A stretch of 64,000 nucleotides of DNA from Metabacillus halosaccharovorans (GTDB lineage Bacteria > Bacillota > Bacilli > Bacillales > Bacillaceae), in NCBI RefSeq assembly GCF_002019635.1, contig NZ_KV917371.1, positions 1,054,001-1,118,000 of the forward strand, written 5' to 3'. Made by a program: the position numbers and the translations under genes. The notes below the pieces were generated by a model, which saw only the letters and a list, made by a program, of their open reading frames with translations, had not been told where the DNA came from and did no database searches. Positions 24,237 through 34,547 of this stretch are shown piece after piece; positions within the stretch are counted from its first letter, which is position 1; the number at the start of each line of letters is the position of its first letter.

Positions 24237-25562
24237 TTATAGTAACTCAATATTCTCTCTATTCGTCACATCTTTCATTGCATTTTTCGTATCGAAAATA
24301 GCTTTTGCATGCTGTTGTACAAAAGAATAATCCACCATTGTATGATCAGCTGTTATCATAACCAAGTCTGCGCCTTCAATGAGTTCAACTGTTAATTGAG
24401 CTTCTCCCTTTTTAACTTTTCCATGCTCATTATACTCTGGTATAAAAGGATCAAAGAAAGCAACCTCTGCTCCTTCCTTTTCTAGCTCATCAATAACCCT
24501 AAGAGCTGCACTTTCCCTATAATCATCTATATCTTTTTTATAAGCTACACCTAAAACAAGGATTCTCGATCCATTCATAGCTTTCTTTTGCTTATTTAAG
24601 ATTTTGCTTGCTCTCTCAACGCAATATTCAGGCATTCTATCATTTACCATCATAGAAGATTCAATCATGGAAGTATGAAAACCGTATTCACGTGCTTTCC
24701 AAGAAAGATAGTATGGATCAAGCGGAATACAATGACCGCCCAGTCCCGGTCCAGGGTAAAATGCTTGGAACCCGTAAGGCTTTGTTTTTGCAGCATCAAC
24801 AACTTCCCATAAATTTATACCCATTTTATTACTTAGAATTGCAAGTTCATTTATAAGTCCAATATTAATATTTCTGTATATATTTTCTAATATCTTTTCC
24901 ATCTCTGCTACTGCAGGTGAAGATACACGATGGATAGGTGCTTCTAAAATGCTCTCGTATAAGGCCGCTGCTACATCAGTACATTTCGATGTAATACCAC
25001 CTACTACTTTAGGTGTATTTTTTGTTTTAAATGTTAAGTTACCAGGGTCTACACGTTCTGGTGAATAAGCTAAGAAGAAATCTTCTCCACATTTTAAGCC
25101 TGATTCTTCAAGTATTGGCTTTAGAAGCTCTTCAGTAGTTCCTGGATAAGTTGTAGACTCTAAAACTATTAACATATCCCTATGCATGTAAGGTACAATA
25201 CTCTCTGCTGAAGCCTTCACATAGCTAATATCTGGTTGTTGATAGGCATCTAAAGGAGTAGGCACACATATACATACGCAGTCTGCTTGTCCTACTTTTG
25301 AAAAATCAGTAGTAGCTAATAAATGTCCTGAACCTACAAGAGATTCAAGATCTTCGTTAACTACATCACCAATATAGTTTTTTCCTTCATTAACCATTTT
25401 CACTTTAGATTCTTGAACATCAAATCCAATTGTTTTATATCCTGCTTTTGCTTTTTCAACAGCTAATGGTAAACCTACATAGCCTAACCCTATGACTCCT
25501 AGTGTTGCAGTTTTGTTTAATAATTTTTCCTTTAAAGCGCTAGTTAGAGTAACAGTATTCAT
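24237..25562 (-). CDS. wecC: UDP-N-acetyl-mannosamine/glucosamine 6-dehydrogenase
   Basis: 441 residues. NAD-binding GVIGLGYVGLPLAVEKAKAG, then VLESTTYPGTTEE, and central CIP catalytic region GPGLGGHCIPLDPYYLSWKA with the nucleophile Cys; C-terminal VLGVAYKKDIDDYRES. It oxidises a UDP-HexNAc to the uronic acid. Next to a WecB-type epimerase it most likely makes UDP-ManNAcA (WecC). Located 4 nt after wecB, with AAAAGGAGC before the ATG. Confidence 0.85.
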   Translation of the reverse strand: MNTVTLTSALKEKLLNKTATLGVIGLGYVGLPLAVEKAKAGYKTIGFDVQESKVKMVNEGKNYIGDVVNEDLESLVGSGHLLATTDFSKVGQADCVCICVPTPLDAYQQPDISYVKASAESIVPYMHRDMLIVLESTTYPGTTEELLKPILEESGLKCGEDFFLAYSPERVDPGNLTFKTKNTPKVVGGITSKCTDVAAALYESILEAPIHRVSSPAVAEMEKILENIYRNINIGLINELAILSNKMGINLWEVVDAAKTKPYGFQAFYPGPGLGGHCIPLDPYYLSWKAREYGFHTSMIESSMMVNDRMPEYCVERASKILNKQKKAMNGSRILVLGVAYKKDIDDYRESAALRVIDELEKEGAEVAFFDPFIPEYNEHGKVKKGEAQLTVELIEGADLVMITADHTMVDYSFVQQHAKAIFDTKNAMKDVTNRENIELL

Positions 25563-25566
25563 AATT

Positions 25567-26663
25567 TTATTTTGCTCCTTTTAATATAGCGTTACATATA
25601 TGCTCTGCAGATTTTCCATCACCAAATAGCATCGGTTGAGGATGCTGTAAACACTCTAATTCCCTTGTAACTGTATTTAAGATTTCATCCATATTAATTG
25701 CACTTAAAACATTCCATCCGTTTTCTAAGGTTTCTACCCACTCTGTTTGATCTCTAAGTGTAGTACATGGTGTTTTAAGAAAGTATGCTTCTTTTTGAAG
25801 GCCGCCTGAATCTGTAACAACCATATATGCGTTTGCTGTAAGATATAACATCATTAGATAGCCAACCGGATTAATAAGTGTTACATTATTCAGCTTAATA
25901 TCTAGTTTTTCAATTAATTTTCCTGTTCTCGGATGTATTGGTAGGATTACTGGCTTGTCCATTTTTTCAAATGATGCAAAAATCTCAAATAACTTCTTAT
26001 GGTCGTCAGTATTTTCTGCTCGATGGATTGTTGCAAGGTAATACTCTTTTTCTGTAAGACTAGGGATTTTTTCATTTTCTTTTCTTAACTCATCTAACCA
26101 AACACCATTTGAGTAACGACTTTGTGAAATTTCTATATTCCTAAGAACAACATCATACATTATATCTCCAGTATTTATTACCCCTTCTGTAATCCCCTCT
26201 TTTTTCAAGTTATTTACAGCTGTTTGAGTAGGACATAGTAATAAATTAGATACATGATCTGTCAACACTCTGTTCTGCTCTTCAGGCATAAGCTTATTAT
26301 AACTGCGCAATCCAGCTTCCACATGAAAAACTGGGATGTGTAATTTACTAGCCGCCAGAGCACCAGCTAATGTAGAGTTTGTATCACCATAGACTAACAT
26401 CCCATCTGGCTTCTCTTTTAATAATAGCTCTTCAATTTTTCTAGCATGCGACCAGTTTGTAGCCCGTGACTTCCTGACCCAACTTCCAAGTTATAATTTG
26501 GTTTTGGTATCCCAAGTTCATCAAAAAAAACATCCGACATATTTGTATCATAGTGTTGACCAGTATGAACTAAAATTTCATCATTTTCTTTTCTAAAAAC
26601 TTCTGAAAATGGTGCAGCTTTAATGAATTGAGGACGAGCACCGATTATGGTTATAATTTTCAT
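25567..26663 (-). pseudogene. wecB: UDP-GlcNAc 2-epimerase (wecB/mnaA), frameshifted
   Basis: The N-terminal 81 codons ([33 protein letters not shown]) end in a premature stop. The remaining protein continues in another frame with [41 protein letters not shown] and TDSGGLQKEAY. Adding one A to the A5 run at 26436-26440 restores [18 protein letters not shown]. The enzyme converts UDP-GlcNAc to UDP-ManNAc for the dehydrogenase downstream. The homopolymer context also fits a sequencing error. Confidence 0.85.
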
Positions 26664-26690
26664 AATTCATCCATCCCTGTTTTCTATATT

Positions 26691-27953
26691 TTAACAATCT
26701 TCAATTATATCAATTAGCTTTTCTGTCAAAACTTTAAAATCATATTCCTTTGCCACTTGATTAGCATTTTTGCAATATGCGTCATATTCACTCTTTGTCA
26801 TTTTAGAGAATTCAACAATTGCATTGGCAAATTGTTCTACATCCGCATTATCCAAAACCACTCCACATTTATGCTTTTTTATAAGGTCATATCCAAACTC
26901 ACAATCTGATAATATAGGTTTACTACTAGCAAAGTATTCGAACATTTTATTCAAACTAGCACCATATCGTTTTATAGTGTTTTGTTCAAAGTGAAGTATA
27001 TTTAAGTTGGACTTACTTAGGATGTATGGAATTTTATTTTTTTCTACAAAACCTTTAAATTTTATATTATTAAGATTTCGGTTATAACTATATTTTTCTA
27101 GTTCCTCTTTTTCTGTTCCATCTCCATAAATTAAGAATTTTATATTTTCATAGCCTTTTTTATCAATGAACTCTGCGACCTCAACAATTTTTTTCACGTT
27201 ATTTGCTTTTCTTATTGAACCAGCGTATATAACTTTAAAACAATTTTCATTATTTAGATCTATGTCATGTAAAGTATTATTGTCTTTATTGTAGTTGAAT
27301 TCATCCAAATCTACACCATTATTGATATGATAAACTTTGTTAACATTTATGGGACCTCCACTCTCTATATCCCATCCTTTTTCTTTTATATAGTCTTTAC
27401 CACCTTCCATAGTGAAGATTATCTTATCTGCCCTTTTGTATATCCACTTCTCACCAGAATATAATATCTTTGTTAATAGACTATCTTTTTTAAGAGAATC
27501 GTAAGCTACTATTGTCTCCGGCCATAAATCCCTAATCTCACAAATACAAGGAATATTAAATTTCTTAGCAATTTTTATTCCAGCAACTAAAGTAAGTGGA
27601 TGGACACTCGAAGCTAAAATGGCATCTGGTTTACCATTAATTTCAGCATATCTCTTTGCAACTGGATATAAATTTCTATAAAATGCTAGCATATTATTAA
27701 TTCTTTTTTTTCCGTTCCCCATATATCCAGGTGTATTTACAAACACAAATGGTATATTCTCAACAGTCTCACAAATATATTTTTCATTATTTGTATTAAT
27801 ACTATCTTTTGAATTATGAATAGTAGATGCTGAAAAGATAGTTGGTTTATAACCATGTTTAATAAGATTTTTTGCAAACCAAAAATGTCTCCCTGCTTTA
27901 TCCCTATACATATTTGTAGCATAATGATTCCATATCCAAATATTCTTCTTCAT
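26691..27953 (-). CDS. Glycosyltransferase family 4 (WbuB-like)
   Basis: 420 residues. N-terminal IWIWNHYATNMYRDKAGRHF and CEIRDLWPETI; donor domain with KVYHINNGVDLDEFNY, VIYAGSIRKANNVKKI and KMFEYFASSKPILSDC. The opening and CEIRDLWPE resemble WbuB-type transferases that add amino sugars to lipid-linked intermediates. It follows epsM by 3 nt. The donor is likely one of the UDP amino sugars made in this cluster. Confidence 0.85.
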   Translation of the reverse strand: MKKNIWIWNHYATNMYRDKAGRHFWFAKNLIKHGYKPTIFSASTIHNSKDSINTNNEKYICETVENIPFVFVNTPGYMGNGKKRINNMLAFYRNLYPVAKRYAEINGKPDAILASSVHPLTLVAGIKIAKKFNIPCICEIRDLWPETIVAYDSLKKDSLLTKILYSGEKWIYKRADKIIFTMEGGKDYIKEKGWDIESGGPINVNKVYHINNGVDLDEFNYNKDNNTLHDIDLNNENCFKVIYAGSIRKANNVKKIVEVAEFIDKKGYENIKFLIYGDGTEKEELEKYSYNRNLNNIKFKGFVEKNKIPYILSKSNLNILHFEQNTIKRYGASLNKMFEYFASSKPILSDCEFGYDLIKKHKCGVVLDNADVEQFANAIVEFSKMTKSEYDAYCKNANQVAKEYDFKVLTEKLIDIIEDC

Positions 27954-27956
27954 AAC

Positions 27957-28574
27957 TTATATTCTCCTAACTGGAACACCAACATAAACTCCAGGTTCAG
28001 TAATATTCTTAATCACAACAGCACCAGCACCGAGCATACAACCATTGGTGATGATCACATTATTACTTATAATACTACCAATCCCTAACCAAGACCCCTG
28101 ACCAACTTTAACAGTTCCAGCTAAATGAGCACCTGGCGAGATATGAACAAAATCCTCAATATAATTATCATGGTCTATCGTTGATCCGGTGTTAATAATG
28201 CAACCTTTGCCTATTTTAGTACTGCAGTTAATAACTGCTCCCGCCATTATTGCTGTTCCAATTCCTATTTCTACTTGTTTTCCTACAACAGCGTTAGGAT
28301 GAATTAACACAGGAATATCTGCTCCTATATTATTAAGCATTTCATATATCTTTTGTCTCGTATCATTATTACCAATACCAACAAATATTTGATAGTCTTC
28401 TAAATAGTCATGAATCTGTTCTGTAGTTCCAATAACTTCAATACCGATTAACGACTTTATACTTTTATTATCATCAATAAATGCGATCTTCTCCCATTTA
28501 TTCATTTTTAATGCAATATCAGCTATCACTTTCCCATGACCACTAGCACCTATTATTAAAAGTTTTTTTTTCAT
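27957..28574 (-). CDS. epsM: NeuD/PglD-type sugar O/N-acetyltransferase (EpsM-like)
   Basis: 205 residues. N-terminal nucleotide-binding half IIGASGHGKVIADIA, C-terminal left-handed beta helix with hexapeptides (INTGSTIDHDNYIEDFVHIS; the His-Asp pair is catalytic in PglD). It acetylates the 4-amino group of UDP-4-amino-sugar in bacillosamine-type pathways. Overlaps the sugar transferase gene by 4 nt. Confidence 0.85.
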   Translation of the reverse strand: MKKKLLIIGASGHGKVIADIALKMNKWEKIAFIDDNKSIKSLIGIEVIGTTEQIHDYLEDYQIFVGIGNNDTRQKIYEMLNNIGADIPVLIHPNAVVGKQVEIGIGTAIMAGAVINCSTKIGKGCIINTGSTIDHDNYIEDFVHISPGAHLAGTVKVGQGSWLGIGSIISNNVIITNGCMLGAGAVVIKNITEPGVYVGVPVRRI

Positions 28575-29224
28575 GCTTCCGTTCTTTCCTTTATAGTTCC
28601 TTTAAAAGGTTCTATTGTTGCCGCAGTTTCTGAATTAATCCCTTCTCTAATAAAAACCTTTTTAATAGTTGTAAAAATTATCTTCCAATCTCCTATGAAA
28701 CTCACATTGTCCACATACTGAACATCAAGATAAAATTTCTCTTCCCAACTGATGGCATTTCTACCGCTAACCTGTGCCAAACCAGAGAGACCTGGCCTAA
28801 CTTCATGACGCCTTTTTTGATGTTCATTATATAAAGGTAGATAGCCAGTCAACAGTGGTCTGGGACCAATAATTGACATATCACCTCTCAAAATATTAAT
28901 TAATTCGGGAAGTTCATCAAGGGATGTTGAACGTAGAAATTTTCCAAATTTAGTTAATCTAACACTATCAGGAAGCAACTCTCCATTTGCATCGCTTTCA
29001 TCTGTCATTGTTCTAAACTTATACATGATAAATAACTTTTCATTAAGTCCAGGTCTTTCCTGTTTAAAGAGCACAGGACTACCTAGTTTGGTCCTTACAA
29101 GTAAAGCAACTATTAGAATCACTGGACTAAGTAAGACAATCGCGATCAAAGATAGTACAAAATCCATAGGCCTTTTTAAATATTTCCTATAAAAACCACC
29201 ATTTGAATTTATCATTTCCTCCAC
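28571..29224 (-). CDS. epsL: Undecaprenyl-phosphate sugar-1-phosphate transferase (PglC/EpsL-like)
   Basis: 217 residues: a single N-terminal membrane hairpin (PMDFVLSLIAIVLLSPVILIVALLV), then LFKQERPGLNEKLFIMYKFRTM and GPRPLLTGYLPLY, the PF02397 core. It starts repeat-unit assembly by putting a phospho-sugar on the lipid carrier. Small monotopic size matches PglC rather than WbaP. It overlaps its neighbours on both sides. Confidence 0.88.
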   Translation of the reverse strand: MEEMINSNGGFYRKYLKRPMDFVLSLIAIVLLSPVILIVALLVRTKLGSPVLFKQERPGLNEKLFIMYKFRTMTDESDANGELLPDSVRLTKFGKFLRSTSLDELPELINILRGDMSIIGPRPLLTGYLPLYNEHQKRRHEVRPGLSGLAQVSGRNAISWEEKFYLDVQYVDNVSFIGDWKIIFTTIKKVFIREGINSETAATIEPFKGTIKERTEA

Positions 29225-30342
29225 AATCCTTTAATAATCTCAACAACTTTTGTTAAATCTTCATCTGTCATTTTTGTGTCCGAAGGTAAACAAACACCAT
29301 TTTCAAACAGTTTTTCAGATACATCCGTACCTACAAAATCATATTTTTCAAAGAATGGTTGCATATGCATGGGTTTCCATACTGGTCTAGATTCAATATT
29401 CTCTTTTTCAAGAACCTCAATAAGATCAATTGGTCTTACACTTCCACTTAGAGTCAATGAGCTTAACCAATAGTTAGGCTCGTCCCACTCATTACTAGGC
29501 ATGAATTCAACACCTTCAAGCCCACCTAACTCTCTTTTATAGAACTCAAAAATATATCGTTTTTTTTCAACCCTTTGATCTAATACCTTAAGTTGGCCTC
29601 TCCCAATCCCAGCTACTACATTACTCATGCGATAATTAAAACCTAATTCACTATGCTGATAATGTCTTGCTTCATCTCTTGATTGAGTTGCCCAGAATCT
29701 TGCCTTAGCTATTCTTTCTTCATTATCAGAAACAAGCATACCACCACCAGAAGTGGTAATAATCTTATTGCCATTAAACGAGAAAATTCCATAGTCACCG
29801 AATGTACCAGTATGTCTCCCTTTATAATAAGTTCCTAAAGACTCAGCAGCATCTTCGATAACCGCAACATCATGTTTCCTACAAATCTCCAATAATCGAT
29901 CCATATCTGCTGATAAGCCATATAAATGAACTACTATAACTGCCTTTACATCTGGATATCTTTCAAATGCCTGTTCCAAAGCTACCGGACTCATATTCCA
30001 CGTTTCATAATCACTGTCTATAAAGACAGGAATAGCATGTTGATAAATGATTGGATTTGCTGTAGCAGAAAAAGTAAGCGTTGGACAAAAAACAATATCT
30101 CCTTCCCCAACCCCAGCTGCTTTGAGCGCTAAATGAATAGCAGCTGTGCCAGAAGAAAGTGCTGCGGCTGCTTTAGATCCGACCTTTTCAGCAAGTTCTC
30201 TTTCAAAACCATTTACATTTTCACCAAGGGGGGCAATCCAGTTTGTATCAAAGGCTTCCTTTACATATTGCATTTCATAACCTTCATCACTCATATGTGG
30301 TGAAGAAAGGAAAATTCTCTCTTTTACTTTTGTCGATTCCAT
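29212..30342 (-). CDS. epsN: DegT-family aminotransferase (PglE/EpsN-like)
   Basis: 376 residues. PLP lysine in IFSFNGNKIITTSGGG, with VEDAAESLGTYYKGRHTGT and GFNYRMSNVVAGIGRGQL. PglE-type enzymes aminate the UDP-4-keto-6-deoxy-GlcNAc produced by the EpsC/PglF dehydratase encoded just upstream. Overlaps epsL by 13 nt. Confidence 0.87.
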   Translation of the reverse strand: MESTKVKERIFLSSPHMSDEGYEMQYVKEAFDTNWIAPLGENVNGFERELAEKVGSKAAAALSSGTAAIHLALKAAGVGEGDIVFCPTLTFSATANPIIYQHAIPVFIDSDYETWNMSPVALEQAFERYPDVKAVIVVHLYGLSADMDRLLEICRKHDVAVIEDAAESLGTYYKGRHTGTFGDYGIFSFNGNKIITTSGGGMLVSDNEERIAKARFWATQSRDEARHYQHSELGFNYRMSNVVAGIGRGQLKVLDQRVEKKRYIFEFYKRELGGLEGVEFMPSNEWDEPNYWLSSLTLSGSVRPIDLIEVLEKENIESRPVWKPMHMQPFFEKYDFVGTDVSEKLFENGVCLPSDTKMTDEDLTKVVEIIKGLWRK

Positions 30343-30538
30343 CTTAAGACTTCCTTCCCTTAAGTTAAGTTTAGTAGATTAGGACTTAATTGGATCTTTC
30401 ACTTTCATTGCCAACCAACTACTAACCTTCCAACTAACATTCTTCATATAAAATATTGCAATACAGTGCAATTCACAGCTTAATCAAGTTTCACGATTAG
30501 TAACGAAAGGAAAAAAAATTTATAAATTCTAGGATTAG

Positions 30539-30582
30539 AAGAAAGAGACCAACTTTTTCTACAGTCTCTTTCTCAACTTTTT
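30539..30582. terminator. Hairpin terminator after epsC
   Basis: AGAAAGAGAC and GTCTCTTTCT (10-bp stem), loop of 14, within 15 nt of the epsC stop. The T-run is better on the plus strand (CAACTTTTTT) than on the minus strand. Confidence 0.5.
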
Positions 30583-30586
30583 TACT

Positions 30587-32401
30587 TCACAACTTCACTA
30601 AATCTTCTTGCTTATTCGCCAATCCCAATACGTATTTCCTAATGTACTCAATATCATAAGTATCGTAATTGTTTATTAAATTCGCTACTAGTGAGTAATC
30701 AAATGCCACTGTTTTCCCAATAAAAATCTTAGGAAACACCGCTTCACTATGAACCTCGTTCTCACTAAGCAACTCTTCAAACATCTTCTCCCCAGGGCGA
30801 ATCCCAGCAAACTTTATTCCGATCTCTTCTTCTGTATAACCCGATAGTTTTATAAGATTCTTAGCCAAATCAACAATCTTTACAGGCTCACCCATGTCAA
30901 GCACAAAGATTTCCCCACCTTGAGCCAAAGCCCCGGCTTGCATTACAAGCCTTGAAGCTTCTGGAATCGTCATAAAGTATCTTGTCATATCAGGGTGAGT
31001 AACAGTTACAGGTCCACCAGCTTGAATTTGTTTCTTAAACAATGGAATAACACTTCCACGGCTTCCAAGGACATTCCCAAACCGAACTGCGACAAAATTT
31101 GTTTGACTATTCTTATTAAGCTCTTGGATCACCATTTCAGCAATACGCTTCGTTGAGCCCATCACATTTGTCGGATTTACTGCCTTATCTGTAGAAACTA
31201 AAACAAATGTTTTCACTCCAAATGTATCGGCAGCCTCTGCTACATTCTTTGTACCAAGCACATTATTCTTAACTGCTTCTCTTGGGTTATATTCCATTAA
31301 AGGAACATGCTTATGTGCTGCAGCATGGTAAATAACGTCCGGCTTATGTGCTTCTACAACATCAAATATTCTATGACGATCCTGTACATCAGCAATAATC
31401 GGAATGATCTCAAAATGATTTTGATATCGATTCCTTAGTTCCATATCAATCGTATAAATAGAATTTTCTCCGTGACCTAACAGCATGAGCTTTTTAGGGT
31501 TAAATCTACTAACCTGTCTACAAATCTCAGAACCTATTGAACCACCCGCACCTGTAACAAGAATTGTTTTATCTGTTAATTTATTCGAAATACTCTGAAT
31601 ATCTAATTCAACAGGGTCCCGTCCTAACAGGTCTTCTACTTGTACATCCCTGAATTGGTTCACAGACACTTTGCCAGTAATAATATCTTCAATCATTGGC
31701 ATGATCTTTGTCTTTGCTTTTGTTTTACTACATTCCTGGTAGATTTTTTGAATTTCTGTTTTGCTAAGAGATGGAATAGCAATGATGATGTGATCGATAT
31801 TTTCACTTTCTACAATTTCAGGGATTTTTTCTGTTTTTCCTAAAACTGTAACACCGTAAATTTGTAGTTTTTGTTTTGCAAGGTCATCATCTACGAAGGC
31901 AACAGGATGTAGTTCACTATCATTATTTTTTAATAATTGACGAACGAGCATTGTCCCTGCCGACCCAGCTCCAACAATAAGTGCATTTTTTCTTTCGACC
32001 TGTGATTTAATATAACGGTCACGGACCATTCTCCATGAAAATCGTGATCCACCAATCAAACACATATGCAACAACCATGTTATGAATAACACTCTCATGT
32101 AAATGTCGCCGTTGAGAATATATTGAACAACTGCGGCTACTGCAATTGAAAGAGTGATTGCCTTTAATATTGCAAGCAATTCACCAACACTAGCATACTG
32201 CCATGATTTATTGTATAAACGATAGATAAAAGCAAACATGTGATGACTAACAACCAGCGTAATTGAGCTGATAATCATCATTTTTAAGGAGTAAAAACTA
32301 ATGTAAGGATCCAAAATAAAATACCCAATATAAATAGAGAATAAGACAATTAATGAATCTAAGCCTACTAGCAGTGATAATCTCTTAGAGTAGCTCATCA
32401 T
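30587..32401 (-). CDS. epsC: UDP-GlcNAc 4,6-dehydratase (PglF/EpsC/CapD-like)
   Basis: 604 residues: four N-terminal membrane spans, a first Rossmann domain (ALIVGAGSAGTMLVRQL) and a catalytic SDR domain (VTGAGGSIGSEICRQV, STDKAVNPTNVMGSTKR). The usual Tyr-x3-Lys Tyr is replaced by Met, as in PglF/FlaA1-type dehydratases. It makes UDP-4-keto-6-deoxy-GlcNAc. With epsN, epsM and epsL it forms a complete bacillosamine-type set. Confidence 0.9.
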   Translation of the reverse strand: MMSYSKRLSLLVGLDSLIVLFSIYIGYFILDPYISFYSLKMMIISSITLVVSHHMFAFIYRLYNKSWQYASVGELLAILKAITLSIAVAAVVQYILNGDIYMRVLFITWLLHMCLIGGSRFSWRMVRDRYIKSQVERKNALIVGAGSAGTMLVRQLLKNNDSELHPVAFVDDDLAKQKLQIYGVTVLGKTEKIPEIVESENIDHIIIAIPSLSKTEIQKIYQECSKTKAKTKIMPMIEDIITGKVSVNQFRDVQVEDLLGRDPVELDIQSISNKLTDKTILVTGAGGSIGSEICRQVSRFNPKKLMLLGHGENSIYTIDMELRNRYQNHFEIIPIIADVQDRHRIFDVVEAHKPDVIYHAAAHKHVPLMEYNPREAVKNNVLGTKNVAEAADTFGVKTFVLVSTDKAVNPTNVMGSTKRIAEMVIQELNKNSQTNFVAVRFGNVLGSRGSVIPLFKKQIQAGGPVTVTHPDMTRYFMTIPEASRLVMQAGALAQGGEIFVLDMGEPVKIVDLAKNLIKLSGYTEEEIGIKFAGIRPGEKMFEELLSENEVHSEAVFPKIFIGKTVAFDYSLVANLINNYDTYDIEYIRKYVLGLANKQEDLVKL

Positions 32402-32517
32402 GACACCTTCTTTTCCACTGTTATTTCCAAAAATAAATATCTAATGAAAAAACACGCCCTCTTCAATTGTGCTCTTTTATTAGATATCTATCATTTTATA
32501 TACATCTTTTAAAAATC

Positions 32518-32563
32518 CATAAGGTTCCTTTCATTATGAATTCTATGAATGGAACCTTATGTT
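32518..32563 (-). terminator. Internal terminator between epsB and epsC
   Basis: CATAAGGTTCC (32518-32528) and GGAACCTTATG (32551-32561), followed on the minus strand by GATTTTTAAAA. Probably reduces read-through from the kinase genes into the biosynthetic genes. Confidence 0.65.
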
Positions 32564-32636
32564 AATAAAGTTTATTACGAGGAATAATAATTCACCCATA
32601 TAGAAACACATCTATTTTAAGTGGTAAGTTCAAGAA

Positions 32637-33347
32637 TTATTTTCCTCCATAGTAATAATAATATTGGCTATCTTGAACCTTCTTATTATTTAAGACCACA
32701 CCAAGAATTTTTGCCTTTGCACTTTCTAAAAGTTCTTTTGCCTTCTTAGCTGCATCAATCTCTGTTTTTCCACTGCTAACCACCAGAACAACTCCATCCG
32801 CTAAGTTCGCTAACACCTGAGCATCTGTTACAGCCAATACAGGCGGAGTATCAAGAACGATCACATCATACTCATTTTTTGCGTGCTCTATTAACATTTG
32901 CATTCCTCTAGAACCTAAAAGTTCTGAAGGGTTTGGTGGAATTGGTCCACTTGGTAATACCCAAAGGTTTTCCTGCTCCGTTGTTGTGACTGCTTCCTCT
33001 AATGTAGACTGTCTTGTTAACACATTGGACAACCCAATGTGGTTTTCCTTACGGAACGTGTAATGCACTGTTGGTTTTCTTAAATCAGAATCAATTAAGA
33101 GAACTTTCTTTCCTTGTTGAGCGAAAACTACTGCAAGATTAGCTGTCGTAGTTGATTTACCTTCTGCTGGACCTGATGAAGTTACAATCATCGTTTGAAG
33201 TTCTTCATCGACATTCGAAAACTGGATATTTGTACGAATCGTACGAAATTGTTCAGCAATCGGTGATTTAGGTGTAGTCATTGAAATTAAGCTTCTATTT
33301 TGTAATTGAACTAACTTTTTTCGATCTTTACGAGCCAACAGACTCAC
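32637..33347 (-). CDS. epsB: CpsD/CapB-family bacterial tyrosine kinase (EpsB-like)
   Basis: 236 residues. Walker A SSGPAEGKSTTTANLAV, Walker A' LLIDSDLRKPTVH, Walker B IVLDTPPVLAVTDA, and a C-terminal Tyr cluster (QYYYYYGGK) for autophosphorylation. It works with its membrane modulator, encoded immediately upstream and overlapping by 20 nt, to control polymer length and export. GTG start; the exact start is not certain because the overlap region carries the ribosome binding site. Confidence 0.88.
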   Translation of the reverse strand: MSLLARKDRKKLVQLQNRSLISMTTPKSPIAEQFRTIRTNIQFSNVDEELQTMIVTSSGPAEGKSTTTANLAVVFAQQGKKVLLIDSDLRKPTVHYTFRKENHIGLSNVLTRQSTLEEAVTTTEQENLWVLPSGPIPPNPSELLGSRGMQMLIEHAKNEYDVIVLDTPPVLAVTDAQVLANLADGVVLVVSSGKTEIDAAKKAKELLESAKAKILGVVLNNKKVQDSQYYYYYGGK

Positions 33348-34074
33348 CTCGCGTTCTTAGTGTTGCTGTAGTTGCTTGATCTTTTATCTCTTCGTCCATC
33401 GTAATGGTTGTTATAGCACCTAACACAGGTAATCCCAATTGATTTTCTATGTCTTGTTCCGTTTTTATTGTATTATCAAGATACTCGAGTAAAAAGGCTA
33501 ATCCCACACCAACCATTAATCCAACTACTAGAGCAATTGCCATATTTAATACAGGCTGCGGCTTTATCGGAGATGGATTTTCACCTACTTGTGCTTGTGT
33601 TAAAATACTAACGTTATCCACGTTCATAATGTTGGAAATTTCCTCTTGAAAAGTCTTCGCAATAGAGTTTGCAATATCTGCAGCTTTCACAGGATTTCCA
33701 TTTTGCACTGAGATATTGACTACTTGTGAGTTTTGTTCACTTGAAACTGTGACCAACCCATTTAACTCACTAGCAGTGATATCTAAATTTTCTTTTTCTA
33801 TTACTTTATCTAATATAGCCGGACTTTTAATAATAACGTTATATGTGTTAATTAATTGTAGGTTAGTTTGGACTTCCCCTGCATTGTATACTTGTTGTTG
33901 ATCATTTTTTGATTGATTGACAAGGATTTGTGTGGATGATTGATATATTGGTGTAAGTAGAAAATAACTAACAATACCGCTTGTTGCAGTTGCGATAGCT
34001 GTAATAATAATAATGAGTGAGAGACGTTTCTTTAATGTGAGAAACAGCTCTTTCAAGCTGATTGTTTCTTCCAT
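33328..34074 (-). CDS. epsA: Wzz/YveK-type kinase modulator (EpsA-like)
   Basis: 248 residues. Two membrane spans (LIIIITAIATATSGIVSYFLL near the N-terminus and MAIALVVGLMVGVGLAFLLEY near 190) bracket an outer domain with the GENPSPIKPQPVLN Pro-rich end typical of chain-length regulators. It activates the tyrosine kinase. First gene of the minus-strand exopolysaccharide operon; CGGAGG lies 6 nt before the ATG. Confidence 0.88.
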   Translation of the reverse strand: MEETISLKELFLTLKKRLSLIIIITAIATATSGIVSYFLLTPIYQSSTQILVNQSKNDQQQVYNAGEVQTNLQLINTYNVIIKSPAILDKVIEKENLDITASELNGLVTVSSEQNSQVVNISVQNGNPVKAADIANSIAKTFQEEISNIMNVDNVSILTQAQVGENPSPIKPQPVLNMAIALVVGLMVGVGLAFLLEYLDNTIKTEQDIENQLGLPVLGAITTITMDEEIKDQATTATLRTRGESVGS

Positions 34075-34079
34075 AATTA

Positions 34080-34547
34080 ACCTCCGATAATTTTAATCTA
34101 TTAATTCGTTAACCCTAAATAAATAATTATAAAGAATAATTACTATGTTATCTACCATCTATATACATTTCGTTACAAAAACTGCAGTTTTTTTACAATC
34201 TTTTTGGCACTTCATTATTCTAGCATTTTTCTTACAGTTTTTTTACATGTTTTTTCTGGGAAATTTGCACCGAAATTATGCATGAGTTTCTCACTAATAT
34301 ATGATAAATAGAAATTACATGAATAAATTTTCCATTTATTTCGTTTTTTTTATAATCAGTAAAATGATTAGGTGTAATGCTATTATTTGTTTCAGTTTTG
34401 TGAGATGGAGAGGTAGAATAGTTAAGTTTTAGTTCTTTTTTCCTATTCATTTTAATCATCATCTATCGATATTAATAAAAAAGGGCAAAATAACAAAATA
34501 ACGTTTATAACAATTCCAACTAACATTATTAAGAAGGGGTTTAGTTT
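34080..34547. other. Regulatory region upstream of the exopolysaccharide operon
   Basis: About 470 bp, very AT-rich. It contains a perfect palindrome AAAAACTGCAGTTTTT at 34177-34192 and a nearby ACAGTTTTTTTACATG. No convincing -35/-10 pair could be chosen. The minus-strand open frame at 34232-34462 lacks a ribosome binding site and gene-like composition. Confidence 0.4.

Noticed and set aside
34232-34462. Minus-strand 76-codon ORF upstream of epsA
   Set aside because: AT-rich Asn/Lys/Ile composition and no ribosome binding site; fits non-coding regulatory DNA.
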